Assembly: GCA_001465935.1 (NCBI GenBank)
Contig: LNKV01000051.1
Coordinates: 62,001-126,000, forward strand
Reading direction: 5' to 3'
DNA from: Clarireedia homoeocarpa
Lineage: Eukaryota; Ascomycota; Leotiomycetes; Helotiales; Rutstroemiaceae
Length of the DNA: 64,000 nt
The position numbers were made by a program, and so were the translations under genes. This document shows, piece after piece, positions 10,714 through 24,253 of the stretch. The notes under the pieces were generated by a model. That model did no database searches. It saw only the letters and a program-made list of their open reading frames with translations, and was not told where the DNA came from. Positions within the stretch are counted from its first letter, which is position 1; the number at the start of each line of letters is the position of its first letter.

Positions 10714-13700
10714 AGGGAGAGAGAGAAAAGAAAAAAAGAAAAACATATAAATCACTACCTGAAGGAGTTACTTCCTGTGCAGCCCAACACACTCTTTTCT
10801 TTTACCTGTTCATGTGACACGAAACCAGCCTCCTTTCCCGGAGATTGCGAGCTAAACAGGAGCGAGAGGCTTTGGGAAAACGGTTGGAAGGAGAAGAGGT
10901 CATGAGAACCTGGTGAATAAGAGCCAAACAGGCTACGAGCACGAGAATGGGATTGGTTGATATCATTGCCCCTCACTTAAGAGCATCAGTCTTCCTCTCA
11001 TGATTGTCTGCACGATACAAGACAAATCGCCGCACAGCCGTTTTTCATCTTCCCTATGTCCGTGCCCTCGTCTGCCTGCACCCTCTTGGCGTATGTAGAA
11101 AATGCCGTGATTGATTTCTTTTATATTCAATATTGGTTTAGATAAGCAGTCTTTTTTTCTCTCTGCTGCCAAATAAAAACCCAATGTTTGGATGTGTATT
11201 TTTAAATTCAGATATTGATGAACTGTATTACTATTTCTAATAAGCTACTAGGGAATAATCGGATCTGGTCTATACGAATCCGATGCGATAGTAGCTACTG
11301 TGAGGTGTTGCCCCGCACCGCCGCGCGCTAGAAACTTAGTTCAGGGGGGCTCGTCAACATCATTAAATAATAGTCTTGTTCAAGCTCCTATATTATTTTC
11401 GAATTTCCGGTATTCGACTGGCTCATCCAAGGTTTCTTGGGTGATCAAAGAAAAGGTAAACTTTGATTTAGATGTAAACAGTCGATGTTGTGATAGTGCA
11501 ATACGCTTTCGTTGGCCGTTTGAGGGGTTTACGTCGCTTCCAACTCAGCTAGACGTCTACGCTTCTAACACTATGCAGGCATTAATTTCCCGACTGCAAA
11601 AAGAAGTGATATTGATGATTTCGTAGTTTTGTCTTGCATATAACTTAACAGATCCTAGTATATGCGGAGGTGCTTCCCGGAGCATTAAGTCGTGTGCTCG
11701 ATATGCGTGACGTCTGCGCATGCGGTAGTATGTGACATCCCTATGCATTGCGGCGGCGCTCCTAAATGAGCAATCGTGATCTCACTCTTGGTGGCGGAGT
11801 CAGAGCCAGAGATAAGTGCTCTTCTAGCTAGCCAATGTGCCTCGTTGTTCTCCTTGTTGTTCCATGGTTGTTCCCACGATCACGCGCTATCCTTGCGTGA
11901 GGCCAACTCGTGTTCCGTCCGCATCATAGGCTGACATGATAATACTTTAAATATAGAACCACCAAAGTGCATAAGCGTCGCAGTAGACATTTTTGGGGGG
12001 TACGTATGAAAAGAAAGTACTTCCCTTCCTGTGAGCAGCATGTTTTAGCTCAACTAGCTATGACATCAAAGGAAGTTGATTTCCAGATTTTGAAGCGTTT
12101 ACAGTTCATCACGGAAGCGCTGTTCCATTAATTTTCCCCTCATTAATCAAATAACTCGATCATTAATAGCTTCAGCTTCGAAAATCAACGCAACTGTTTG
12201 GTTGAGAGACTTACAGCAGTATGCGAACAACGAGCGGCCTAGACTCTCAAGCCAGCCTCTTGCATATAGAACTACATAAGGTAATAAGATCATGAAAGCC
12301 TAACGATTAATGAAGTAGTGAATTTTGGGAATCCCAGCCTAAAGCTCATCAGAAGCTAGCGTCTCAGAAATGAATGAAATTTATTATACTACAGTGACAT
12401 GGATGAAGGCGCTTATCTCGCCCGTGAAAGTGTAAAATAACTAGCTTAAATTGTTGATATGTTGCAGCGCACAGACGCGGGTGAAGAGAAAGAGAAGGCA
12501 GTGAGGTAATCTTAGATAAGGGCTGTTCAAGTGTTGTTAATGCAGGACTAGTCGCTAGCGGACGTATAAGGACATTAGATGAGTGGCTCACCGAGTAGCT
12601 GCGCGCTCCTATTACATATTCACTCCATGCCTGTCTGATAGGTCTTTGTAATTGACTAGACGATATAGCTCGTGACCGAATGTATGGGAGCACGAAAATA
12701 AAATATTCAGTGTGTAACAGCAACTATGGGCTCTTTTGGCATGTTAGACATGAAAATATTTCTCCGACGCTTCCCACGCTAAATTTCTACCAAGAATGAA
12801 AAGAGAGCAACATAAAATCTTACCACATCATCCCAAAGTCTTAGACCTACGGACCGATAAGTGAATAACGAGGCATAAGCACTTTGAAGAGAAAGGAAAT
12901 AAAGGCTGCGGGCAGAGCTCTAAGCGACAGCAAGAAATTAATGTTTGACTAGTTCTTTAAAGTGAAAGAAAAAAATAAAACACCAGAGTGACACAATAAT
13001 CATACGGCTAGCCAATTGCACGAGTTTGGAATGGTTAACCACAGGTTTGCCCGCACAAAATTCTGGAAAGGCTAAATGCTGAAGTTGAATCATGTTATTT
13101 ATGAGGCATTTTCGTATCATTCACCCAATAAGATTGTATAGCGAGTGTCATAGTAAAGAGGCTCCCCCACTTTGATCTGTTCATACATTTTTAACATTCA
13201 CTTAGAGAGTGACATCCCTAGAACCGAGATTCTGCCAATAGCTTTTACAACTGTTCAAAAAGTCGAAACAACACAGTAATATTAAGATTAAATAGAACTG
13301 AGCTCCCAGATTTCTGTGAATCTTCTGTATTATATTCATCCAATATCAGCAGACGAATACGACCGTGTTCTTCATACTCATCAACTCTCTCTTAAAACCC
13401 TCAATCCACGAGACCATTTTCAACTCAGACTTCCTATTGAACTTTTTGATCTACTCGAGCTACTTTACAATTAGAGCTTTTAAAATTGGTGTGCTTTCAA
13501 ACCCTATCTCGGTAATCACTTTCTTGCCTCGAGCAAAGTCTTTTAGAAGCCGATAACTACAGTTCCGATGATCAAGATTCTCAGGAGTCTAGAGATCATC
13601 TCTAAGTCTTAACCAAATTCGACTGTGCTCTTAAGAAAGACACGATACATTACAGCCTGAAAAGCATTTGCTTTTAGGTTTCTCCGAACTTCCTTTACAA

Positions 13701-14251
13701 ATCCATTAAAACGACGAGCGTCCTTTTCGAACCTACATTCAATTTTGCCTGCTGTTCGCGAACTACTCGTTGATTAGAATTAACTTTTACCGATTGTACT
13801 CACAACTCAATCTCGGATTAATATTTGAACAATATTAACAAGCTGTCACGGAAGAGGAGCAGTATCCTGTGAAAGACCAGCTACGTCCGCGGCTGTTCTC
13901 TATACAACATTACGAATTGCCAACAGTCTCTGGCAAAGAGCTACACCGAACCAGCAGAAACAACCTAAACTCGATACAACATTTACAAAGCTAGCCTCCT
14001 AATAGAGTACTTGAGGTCAGTCATCTTACCACTTTTATACGATTAGCGAATTCACTCCCCTATTGCTAAGCGACACCAAACACAAGAAAAGAAAGCTAAT
14101 ACTCAATAAAAACTAAAGCAGGGCAATAAAATATTCGAAACTCCCATCTTCTGCCTAAATTATCTCATCTTTCTATTCATCTCAGAATTAGTGAGTTTCC
14201 ACACTGTCCGCGACAATTCCAAAAACTAACAAGATATTACAGTCATTCAAG
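10714..14251. other. gene-free region, 3.5 kb
   Basis: No open frame longer than about 120 residues is present, and none has domain-like composition or convincing splice partners. I found no rRNA- or tRNA-like structure and no long direct or inverted repeat by eye. Part of it must be the promoter and leader of the large gene at 14252. An ancient degraded element is possible but not shown. Confidence 0.5.
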
Positions 14252-16761
14252 ATGCCAAAAAACTCAGACCATGTCAAATGGCTCAATGAGCAATACGATA
14301 TGTATCCACCTGGAGTTGCACCTCCTGAGAGCGCAAGAAGTCTTGCAGAACGTTGCAATAAAGATTGTCGCACGCGCACTCCATCTAATAGAGCATTGGG
14401 TATTAAAGGCGATATGATCGAGCCGAGCGTCGTTGCCGGGTACGTATTAAAGTGATAACAAAGATATTTTAAGGGTACATGATAGCTAACAAGAATTCTA
14501 GACACATGGCCAACAGACTGAAGGCAGACAGGAATATGCCAAGACACCAAAAATTCTCCCAGTTGGAGTACGATATGATGAAGGGTGCTTTTGATGATTG
14601 CAGAAACCCATGCATTGGGAGCAAGATCATCCTGGCGCATAGAGGTGGCATGGGGAAAAAGAGAATGAATGGCTGGTTTGAAGAGCAGTCCCGGAAGCTG
14701 CCAAACGAGCTCAAACAGATCCCTATTCGCAGAAATAACACCCACCACGCGAAGATAATGTGGCGTCAATACGAAGAGGATCCAGAAGGATACGTCACAA
14801 AACTAGAGAACGGCCTTATCAACCCGGTGAATGGTGCTCCTGTAAACACGACTGAGGCACGATTACGTATTATTGCCCTTCAACGTCCCGCATTTCTTTA
14901 CAAAACCACGCCTGCCTACATGAAGATCCCAGTTGCCCAGCGACAGCGACGCCCTTATTCAACTTTGAATTCAAGAGATCCTAACCTCAGAAATGTTACG
15001 CGCACGGCTGCTTTCGAGACGATCCAGCGCAATGTCAACCGACACTTCAACCGCCAAGAGCAAAGCCATCAATTAAACAGGCACGGTGAAAACCCCGGTA
15101 ACTCATCGGAATCAAGGGAAAGTTCGCATGGGTTGCCTGTATACTCTGAAGTCGATGATGGTTCTTATGGCGACATGCGTTATGGCGGCATGCCTCCGGG
15201 TGGAATGAGATACTCCGGCACACAGGGTGGAAGAATGCATAGACTCCAAGATATGGATGAGACACAATATAGCCCAAGACGGGTGGCTCGCCAACCAACT
15301 CTCGGTAAAAATACCAATACACCTTGGACAGCCTCGTCTGTTTCGCCTCACTATCTTTTTGGCAAGCGCGCGGCCGATGCAGTGGAGAAGAGCGCACAGA
15401 GAAACCCTCGCGACAATCTAGCGATGGCTTCTGAGAGAATCGCGGAATTTAAACCCTCGTCATTCATGAACCCTTCCCAGCTGCGCATATCGAATAATCC
15501 TCCATCGCACGTTCAATTTGTACAATCAAGACAACCCAAAATCACTGGAGCTACTGCATCAAGTTCTCGCAACAGACCTGCTCAACGTCCACACGCTCAG
15601 AGAGCCACAGACCTAAGGTTAACTATTCCTCTACCTACTCTCCCAAGATACCACAAGCTGAATAGTCTCTCTGTCGATGACTTCCGCCTAAAACAACGAA
15701 GGGCCCTCGGTGGCCTCAGTGAAAACCAGCAAAATCAACAAAGACCTGCCTTGGTAGCTCCCAGCGGAGAACGTGTCCTTGCTAAGAAAAGAAAGTATGA
15801 TTCTATGGAGAATACCCTTGAATCAAATGGAAAGAAGAGACAACGCCCTGCTATTATTGCAGCAGTTATGAAACCTCGAAGTCGCGAGCCTACACAAAGA
15901 ATTTCTACACCCAGACGCCGTGAGCAATCTCGTCCTGCGCCCGTGCTATCATATACTTCACCAGATACTTCAACAGGTATCACGCAGGAGCCAGAAGGTA
16001 ATATTAATATCCCTGATTTTAAACCCTCTCATCTTAAGACACCAATTGATAGCATTCGGCCTCACCCCGGTAGCTATGATACTCCATTCTATCATCAGGG
16101 GTTTTATGAAGCGAATAAATGTTACAATGCTGACGATGCCGTCCCGACTGGTTTAGGAATTCATACTCCCCAACAACACAATGTGAACCCGGACTGGGCA
16201 CAGCTGAGTGCGGAATTGCTAGAAAATGAGTTCTGGTCAGAACAACAGGGATTGAGTGATTTTTTCGCGGAGAGTTTCAGCCCTTTCGGCGAACCTCAGC
16301 TACTCGATATTGATCTTACTCTGTTATGGGATAAATACCCAAGCACCAATTTTGAGCCGGGGGAAGAAAATTCGGAACAGGATGGCAATTTACTTGACGA
16401 CTTTAATGCGGACGATGATCGTGGATTTTTGGGCTCAAACGTTCAAGGAGGCCTCTCTATTACTACTCCCGAGACTTTGCAAACCAGCGAAGAACAGATA
16501 GCGCGAGTTGCCACCAAGAATGATGGACCTTCGAATGGAGCCGATGAAGTTGCAAACAAAACAGCAGCTAAAAATGGCGAGACTGAAGTATACACATCAA
16601 ATGGTAGTATCACTGCACCTGGTGATAATGATGTAGTTCATGCAGTCTCGGACGATGGCCTGTTGGACAATTTCACATTTGCTGCTCCTAATTCAATCAC
16701 GAATCTTCCAACCAATGGAAACTTGGAAGACTTCTCTAGCCTCCTCGATTTGGAACTGTAG
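14252..16761 (+). CDS. large protein with two homeodomain-like segments, unknown role
   Basis: Predicted 815-residue protein in two exons: 14252-14439 and 14502-16761. I do not recognise it as a named family. The first 150 residues contain two segments spaced like divergent helix-turn-helix domains. One runs from KWLNEQYDMYPPG through LAERCN to VAGHMANRLKADR. The second, KFSQLEYDMMKGAF...ILAHRGGMGKKRMNGWFEEQSRK, has the L..L...F / LA...G / WF...R spacing of a homeobox third helix. The rest is low-complexity and probably disordered: Arg/Ser/Pro-rich, a Gly-Met-Arg-Tyr patch near 240-255, basic clusters such as KKRKYDSMENT, and an acidic C-terminal quarter that could be an activation region. 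A DNA-binding regulator is plausible but inferred. It stands alone between two gene-poor stretches. Confidence 0.7.
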
Positions 16762-16984
16762 GAGGACTACCCAGTACTATTTGGGAACCAACAACAGCTC
16801 GCTTCCGCAGAATCTCATTCTTCCAACTTGGGTAAAATGCCCTAAGCTTAAGAATGACACTGTGTTGGTGAAGTCGACTATCATCAACGCTGATATGAAA
16901 CATAGGAAAGGACATCACACAGAGTCACAGGCTCACAGACACTATTGAGAAGTTTCCTCCACGGACTAAAAAGCTGTTTTCCCT

Positions 16985-17038
16985 TCAAGAAAAAGAAAAG
17001 ACCAAAGAAGAAGAAAAAAAAAAAAAAAAAAACCCCCC
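16985..17038. repeat. A-rich / purine tract
   Basis: A nearly pure A/G stretch ends in about 18 consecutive A, followed by a short C-run. It lies about 220 bp past the stop codon of the large gene. It could be a slippage-grown tract or a retroposon tail, but no element body is visible upstream. Confidence 0.6.
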
Positions 17039-18168
17039 AACCAGATCATATCAATCTCTCTACATCTCAACATAATCTCATGCACATTGAACTTGAGAAA
17101 GAATTCTTTCAATTCTCTGAGCACTCGACAACAGAGTTTGCTAACATACCTCTATTCATTTATTTTACCTTTTTAGATAGCTATATTCTCTTCTGACTTG
17201 TGACGCGGTTTTAGATGAGTGACTGACACTCCAGATTTTATGTGATGAGGATTCGAGATGCTGGATATGGGGAAGCGGCTTTATGATGGAGTATGAACGG
17301 TATGGCTATCAGATATCAGGACTTGGTGTTAAGGTGATGCCGGTAACGGATGCCATTGACCCATGGGCTGTTTTGGAACCCAGCAGTTGGCATTGAGGCG
17401 TTTCAACATGGCCGATACTCCAAGGTATGCAGTTATTGTTCTGGTTAGGGGATACAGATTGCTTTCATTAGGCTTTTGATTTACGAAAAGTTTTGTTTTC
17501 TCCTTACAGTGTTTTATCAAGTATTGCTAGTTAACTTAGGAATAGTAATTTTCAAAATTTCATCATCTCAGTAGTTGATTGCAAAGATTGCCAATGGGTG
17601 TTATTCAGCCCGAATTGTGATATAAAATATGTTGAAGAAGGGCTGGTGGAGCCACACTTCTTCGGTGCGAAGGTGTTGATTCGTTTACGACTTTCGCTTT
17701 GAACTATACTCCTAACCGGTTTCTCCTACTCTCTCTCTGATTGCCAGAACCAGCATACACATAGATCCTTCATTTTACTCGAACATCGTAATCTAGGTAA
17801 TGATCATAACAGTCAGCGGATAGATGAGAGGTATGATATTCATACATATAGAGCAGCCCTGCTAGAAGAGATCTAGAAAGCCCCCTGAGAACAATGTCTG
17901 AGCACGTTTCGAGCGACGATCCAAATTCAGCAAATAATTAGGTTAAAAATGTTACTTTTTCGTGACAGGAAGCATACCTCACATCCGCATGCTGCCAGTT
18001 TCTCCTTCTCTAAGACCACCAGAAACGTTCACTTCAGGCCTGTTGAGGTTATCGGGGTAGATACACTATAAAATAGGCTTTGAAATGCAGCGATAATAGG
18101 CTCTTGAAATAGCTGGGAATGACTCTTGATTTACTTGACTACTGGCTAGCTACAGTTACTAAAGGCCC

Positions 18169-18207
18169 AGTGTTTATAGGCAAAATAGCCGCCTATAAGC
18201 CAACACT
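18169..18207. repeat. short imperfect inverted repeat
   Basis: The arms AGTGTTTATAGGC (18169-18181) and its complement within 18191-18207 pair with a 4-base bulge. The hairpin is isolated with no coding context. It may be a degraded transposon end. Confidence 0.35.
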
Positions 18208-18933
18208 TTAAAGGGTCTAATCCCACAGGCCTTGGGCCCCTAACCATTATTTTGCCACAACAAGGCCACTGATGCATTTCTACAAAATCAACGATTCAAC
18301 GATATACATGACGTGAGATGTGAAATGAATATGAGTCAGCTAGTAAATATAGGCCGACGCTATGCTACTACAGGAGAAGAAATCGTCTGCTGTATTCGTG
18401 ACTTTATTCAGGATCCGTCGCCCGCAGCTGGGGTGGTGTTCTCTGTTGTATATTCCAGCCGTAAAATTTACTCTGGTACAGTTTCCGGCCCCGTAGATTC
18501 CTGAACAGCTCTCTAGGATTGATATCTAAAATAACAAAATTCTACTTAATTACTATTCTCTTAAACGCTTATCTTACAACTGTCCATTTCTCCCAAGAAT
18601 TCCTTAGATTTTGGTGGTGCGTAAAGTAAGTCCATCTGGATCAAGTAGACGCTCATTTGTCTAGACGTTGAAATTACCGCGCCTAAGCGAGCATAACGGG
18701 ATAACTTCGGGTCCAACTGGACCTGAAACCTTGAAGGATATCATCGCAGAAGGCGTCGCTGAAACCCATCTCACCGTACACGATGCCCGCACTACGGACC
18801 TATTAGGTGATGGGAACCAATATTCGAGTTGTGTTGGAAGGCAGGATCAGCAGGGTTCTCATTAGCGACTCTCAGCCTATATAGCCAACCCCAGCGCTCA
18901 GCGCCTCACCAACAACGAACCCGCGCAACGACA

Positions 18934-20030
18934 ATGCCTCCAATACCAGCATCTCCCACCCCGCGAATCGTGGTATACTACCAAACACTGCACCACCCCG
19001 ATGGCAGATCAATTTCGATTTTACCCCTCATCACCCAGCCAAGAATCGCGGTGACGCATGTAATTATCGCGGCACTCCATATTAATGATCCGCCTGGAAA
19101 TATAACTCTGGTGGGTTTGCGAGAGCTGATTCAACGCATTGTACCATCATATACAGGTACTAATTAGTCACTGAACAATAGAATGACCACAGTCCCAGCC
19201 ATCCACGGCATCAGACTGTCTGGGCCGAACTCCGTATCTTACAAGCTTCCGGCATCAAAGTTCTAGGGATGCTTGGCGGCGCCGCCAAAGGCTCCTATAA
19301 ACGCTTCGACACCCTCAACGAGGCCTCGTTCGAAGCATACTACATCCCCCTACGCAACGTAATCCGCGAACGCGGTCTCGACGGACTCGATCTTGATGTC
19401 GAAGAACGGATGAGTCTCGAGGGTATAGGCCGATTAATCACACGCCTCAAAGCCGACTTCGGCCCCGAATTCATCATAACTCTCGCGCCCGTCGCGTCAG
19501 CCCTGCTATCCGAGTGGCCAGAACACAATCTTAGCGAATTTCCCTATGACATGCTAGAAATTGAGCATGGAGAGAAAATTGCGTGGTATAATACGCAATT
19601 TTATTGCGGGTGGGGAGATATATCGACCACGAGAGGATACGATTTTTTGATGATGAAGGGCTGGCCCGCAGAGAAGATTGTGGTGGGTTTGGTTACGAAC
19701 CCGGGGAACGGAAGCGGTTTTGTCGATTTCAGTCTGCTACAGGAGGTTCTGCTTACGCTCAAGAATAAATACCCGGGGTTTGGGGGAGTCATGGGTTGGG
19801 AATATTTTAATTCGTTCCCGGGGGATAAAGATAGACCTTGGGAGTGGGCGGCGTTTATGACGAGGATCCTTAGAGGTGGAAACGTGAATGCGTTACCGGC
19901 TGGAAGTGAGCTAGAAGAGAAGCAAAAGCCGGTTATTAGTAGAGATATAGATGAAAATATTGCAGGGGAAGCTACTGTCCCAGGCGAGTTCGAATATTTT
20001 ACCGAGGGACAATTAGATGAAGATGAATGA
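18934..20030 (+). CDS. GH18 chitinase-like glycoside hydrolase, no signal peptide
   Basis: Predicted 341-residue protein in two exons: 18934-19110 and 19182-20030. The GH18 signature DGLDLDVE is intact: the DxxDxDxE residues fall at D126, D129, D131 and E133, with E133 the catalytic acid. The substrate strand KVLGMLGG precedes it by 30-40 residues. The C-terminal half has YNTQFYCGWG and GVMGWEYFNS, which fit strands 6 and 8 of the barrel. No signal peptide or carbohydrate-binding module is seen; the protein starts MPPIPASPTPRIVVYYQT and ends in an acidic tail. An intracellular GH18 (ENGase-like or a small class III-type enzyme) is therefore more likely than a wall chitinase. The upstream frame is open but low complexity, so this ATG is preferred. 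Confidence 0.85.
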
Positions 20031-20191
20031 GGATACGCCAATTTTCATTATATCATTAGTTTTAGATTTCTCAAAAATAATAGTCACTATGGCTCCAGAC
20101 AATAATATCAACCAGGCAGGATGTAAGTTTATTGTATTCTTCTAAATTCTAACAATGAACAGATATCTGCTTAACATTCTTTATCCCATAT

Positions 20192-21230
20192 CTAATTTCC
20201 CAACCATTCTTTCTTGAATCTGTCCAATCCATCCTTTAACCACTTGCCCTCATCAGACTCCTCATCCACATCCCCATCAAACCCATGCTCCGAACCCTCC
20301 TTCCAAGCTCCCTTCACCGTATCCCTCCCGAACTTCTCCTCCCACCTCCCAACCAAGTCCCTGGTCTCCTCCCACGGCACCGCCGAATCGCCCGTTCCAT
20401 GAAACGCAAACAACCACCCCACCTCATTCTTTCCCCTCCCCTCCATCAAATCCTCCAAAAACAACTTCAACCCATCCTTCCCTTCACCATCCCTTTCATA
20501 AACCTCCCTCCACCTCCCCCACTGCACCAACGCCACCGCCAAATCAACCCTATTCATCGGCGTCGCCCCAACCAGCCATTTCCCACCCTCATACCTCCTA
20601 AAGACTTCCTCCCCAAGCATCTCTGCCCCAAACGGCCTCTTCCTCTCATCCTTCTCCGCATACCATCTTCCTCTAAGATCAACCATCGGGTACGCAGCAA
20701 TCGCCGCTTTCACTACATCTTTACCATGGAAAAGGGCGCTCCAGATAGTGAGGAAGCCGCCTGCGCTTTCGCCGAACGTGCCGATTTTGGAGAGCTCGAG
20801 CTGGACAGACAAGTATGGGGAAGAAGAGAGACAGGATGAGAGACCGTTGGTTGGAGAGAGCAACCAGGACCAGAAATCACGTATGTCTGTCAGGATATCG
20901 AGACCGCTGGCTTCGGGGAGGAGCCGGTAGTCGGGCATGACGAGGATGGATGGCGTGGAGAGGGCGAGGTTGATGGACCAGGGAGGTAGCCATTCGGTGA
21001 AGAGGGCTTCGCCCGTTACCTGTTTTGTGTTAGGGGGTTTCTATCTTCTTGAGTTTGGGGATATAAAAACGTACTAAGAAGCCGCCGTGGAATCTTACGA
21101 GCACGGGATATTTACCGGGTTTGTTGGAGATGGATTTTGGGATCAAGATATGTGCGGGGATGTCAAGCCCCTGGATGGTTTTGTAGGGGGTACTGAGAAC
21201 ATTGAAGCCGGAGAGCTTTTGGTCAGTCAT
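20192..21230 (-). CDS. alpha/beta hydrolase fold-3 type esterase/lipase
   Basis: Predicted 327-residue protein in two exons: 21230-21075 and 21019-20192. The oxyanion motif HGG falls at the end of exon 1 (VRFHGGFL). The nucleophile elbow is GESAGG with Ser near residue 137, the acid is Asp near 263 (HGTGDSAVP) and the base is His near 297 (SEHGFDG), so the triad is complete. The order HGG then GESAGG is typical of hormone-sensitive-lipase-like esterases acting on small acyl esters. No signal peptide is visible. It is tail-to-tail with the GH18 gene, with 161 bp between stops. The specific substrate is unknown. Confidence 0.85.
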
Positions 21231-21760
21231 TTTTTGAACTTTTAGAATTGTATTTTGGTACTGGTGGTCAGATGTGGTTGTGTGGAATAGTGTGAGCCGG
21301 ATTAACTTCGGGAGTGGTTCAACAGAGAAATTATGATGTTAACAACACGATAATATTTTTTTTTTGGATGGGGATAGCGATGCAATGAAGGTGCTCCAAT
21401 ACTTGTTATTGTACATAAAAGCTGGGTGGACTTCTGTCAATATATAGGTTTCGGCTGCTTCCTTCGGCTCCCTCAGGATATACTGCACAATTAAACCCGC
21501 GGATTTAATCCCTCATCTGCATGGTCGTCTTTAAGTCTTTACAAATCTTCTCCGCGAATGCATTCGAATAAAGGTAATTGACGTAAAAGTCAGCTCAGAT
21601 TTCTGATGTATTGCAATTATATCAACAGCGCTTTCAATTTGCATTTCAATTCTTTGCGTTGATATGCGACCCAGAACGTCCTTGTGCGGAATGGGAATTA
21701 ATTCGAAGCAAATTGGTAAGCTATGATTAATATGCATTGTCGATGGAAAGGCCATCTTCA
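21231..21760. other. intergenic region between hydrolase and transcription factor genes
   Basis: This 530-bp stretch should hold the hydrolase promoter and the 3' UTR of the transcription factor gene. A run of T is present at about 21356-21364. Nothing else is recognised. Confidence 0.45.
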
Positions 21761-24253
21761 TTATTTGTTAAACCAATCCAAATCAAAATTTGTTGTTTCA
21801 AATTGTGAGAAGTCGGGCATTGCACCATCTGGGAAAATATTCAGCATTTCTGAATCATCGAACGGGTAAAATATATCCAGTGCTTGGTCGCCAGTACTGA
21901 GGAAGTTCAGATGCTGGTCATATGGCAAACGAGGGAGTTCTTCAAAGGACTGGTTATCTTCTTCGGTTTGATTTGGCGGAGGTAGTGCTGTAGTATTTAG
22001 AGAAGAACCAGTTGTTCGAGTAGAAGCGGGGGCGAAATCTTGGCTAGGAGACTGCTGAGAACAGTCTATATGATATGAGTCTTCATTCCATATTCGGAGC
22101 TGCATACTATCTTACCATCGTGGCTAGTCCCAGACACCGCGTGCGGCTGCGGTCCGGCTACGCAGCCCTCATCGATTCCAAGATCAATGCTCTCCTCTCC
22201 GGCTTTCGCATACCCACCATTTCTTGATTTAAGAACTCCAGTGAACTCTAAGATAGACGTACGAGCATATGTTGTGACCATCTTGATGTTGGTCAGCTTC
22301 CTAACGTCCAGATACTTAGGCTCATTTTCAAGCACCACTCCATGTTTCTTGTGGGCACGCAACAAACATTGAACTCAAACCCTCTGGTACGTAAGATCGT
22401 CAGTGGATAGAGTAGTAAGAAAAAATAGTGGACCATACCAGTAGAGCTGGAAATTTCCAGAAATTTGCCATGATCTCGATCATTCTGACATTTGCTGCGA
22501 AATTGGCGGCTGCGCATTCCTTCACGACCACGTTCAAACATGACATGAATGGAATTTGAATTGCACATGCACAATATGCTGCATATGCAACGAAACTAGG
22601 CATTGCGCTAGGTCTTGAAGACGTCGCTAAAGCAGTAGCAATCAGTTCGGATGCTAAGCAAGCATGTTCATAGGCGATCTGGGCCGAGAGTTGTATCTGG
22701 GGAGAGTGGCTTCTGTCGCCCTGAGTCAAACAAAAAAGAGGTACGACTGACGCATGAAGTGTGCAGAGACACTGGTGATAGACAATATTGATGAGTAAAA
22801 CTTTGGGAAGTGCATCATGTGGAACATTAGCCATATTCGACGATGTCAATTTAAGATCCATTTCTACTCCATGCCACCAATTTGACATCTTCTCTTCGAG
22901 TTCATGAATCGCTCTTATCTTTTCATTGCTGACGACAGATTCATTGCCCTTTGTGAGGGAAGCCACAGAAGACCTACATGAACAGTCAACACCCATAACG
23001 TGAGACACATATCTTAAGATCTCTTACCAGAGAGTTAAAGCCTTGAGCACCTCAGCAAATAGCCCTCCGTTACTCCGATCGGAACTCAAACACCCTCCAG
23101 GTGTTATCAAACTGCCAGAACTAAACTCGTATTCAGGACATGGAAGAGGAAATTTTCGCATGTCTGAGGAAGATTGGAAGTGCGACAGTGCTTCAGAGCT
23201 ATGGCACTGTAGAAGATAACAGGCCCAAACGCGACGGCGCCGTAGCTCGGATTCTAATGGATCACCTTGCTGGCATGCTTCCGAGCCGAGTCCTGTTATA
23301 GAGACAAATTGGCAGGCATTCCCTGGGATTGAATAAATGTGCGTTCGCTGATCCGGATGCCAACTCTACGTACCTTTATGTAGATGACTTAACCTCCAAG
23401 CGCCCTGTCCGTGCCAAAACAAGGACAAATTGCAGAATGTGATGATGTTTTCCTCGTTGAGATCTTCTGCCTCTAGAAATACCAGCTTTCCTGCCCGCTT
23501 GGCCCAGGTGTTCATGAAACCGTGATCTTTTAAGATGGCTTCATCATTTTTGTCGCGATAGAAACTAATTAGGAGGTTAGTAGTGCCAAATAAAGATGCT
23601 TTATAAGCTCATACTTTGCGGCAAATGCGCATACGCTCAGAACTATATGCTCACGCGCTGTGCCTTCCGCCAGCGATTTGAGAAACATACGCTTGTGTAA
23701 CAGCAGGTCTGACTGATATACATTCTCAAAGTATACATCAACAAGAGTCAAGAGTAGGGGCTCCGATATACCTAGATAAAAGTTTTCTTTCTGAAGACCA
23801 ATAACAGTATTATGGTCCGCAAGAAGACTGTGGATGCCCTTCATCACGCGATTTCCGGCAACATTTGCTTCTTCTTGAGACGTTTCAACCTGTGATGAGC
23901 TGTTTGCTCCTACATTTACTGCATTTGAGCCTCGAGATGCCTTGGGGATTTTCCCTTTGATATATGTACATGTGTGTCGCAATCTTACGCACCGTTTACA
24001 TCTTGGTTGCTCGCCTGTACAGCGTATCTGAGAATCGTCAGTATCAATAAAGGGTCGTGAACTTGTTATCGAGTACTACTACTTTCTGGATTTTACATGT
24101 ACTGCAGGCCATTCTTGGCCGCCCAGTATTGCTCGACATCAGATTGGAGGCGCGTTCCCACCTAATGAAGCAGACTCGGGGATTCGTGGTTGATTCTAAA
24201 GAGGGAGAAGTCGTCCAAGTTTGCGGCACAGCAAAATGGCCTCGCGATGCCAT
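21761..24253 (-). CDS. Zn2Cys6 fungal-type transcription factor
   Basis: Predicted 713-residue protein in seven exons: 24253-24083, 24027-23615, 23564-23374, 23322-23028, 22973-22439, 22347-22116, 22065-21761. The binuclear zinc cluster is completed across the first intron: ACSTCKIQK joins IRCTGEQPRCKRCVRLRHTC, giving Cys 50, 53, 60, 67, 70 and 77. The middle shows the fungal-specific regulatory domain, with ELRRRRVWACYLLQ as its clearest block. The C-terminus is acidic (FDDSEMLNIFPDGAMPDFSQFE), as in activation domains. The start at 24253 is the first in-frame ATG. Intron 5 must use an AAG acceptor at about 22348-22350 to keep frame, so this is the weakest splice. The gene faces away from the glutathione transferase, and a divergent regulator-target pair is possible. 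Confidence 0.85.

Larger units (their letters stand above)
16762..18933. other. gene-poor region, 2.2 kb
   Basis: This region holds the 3' end of the large gene, a purine tract and one hairpin (both listed separately), and the leader of the GH18 gene. The small open frames have no recognisable content. Confidence 0.5.
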
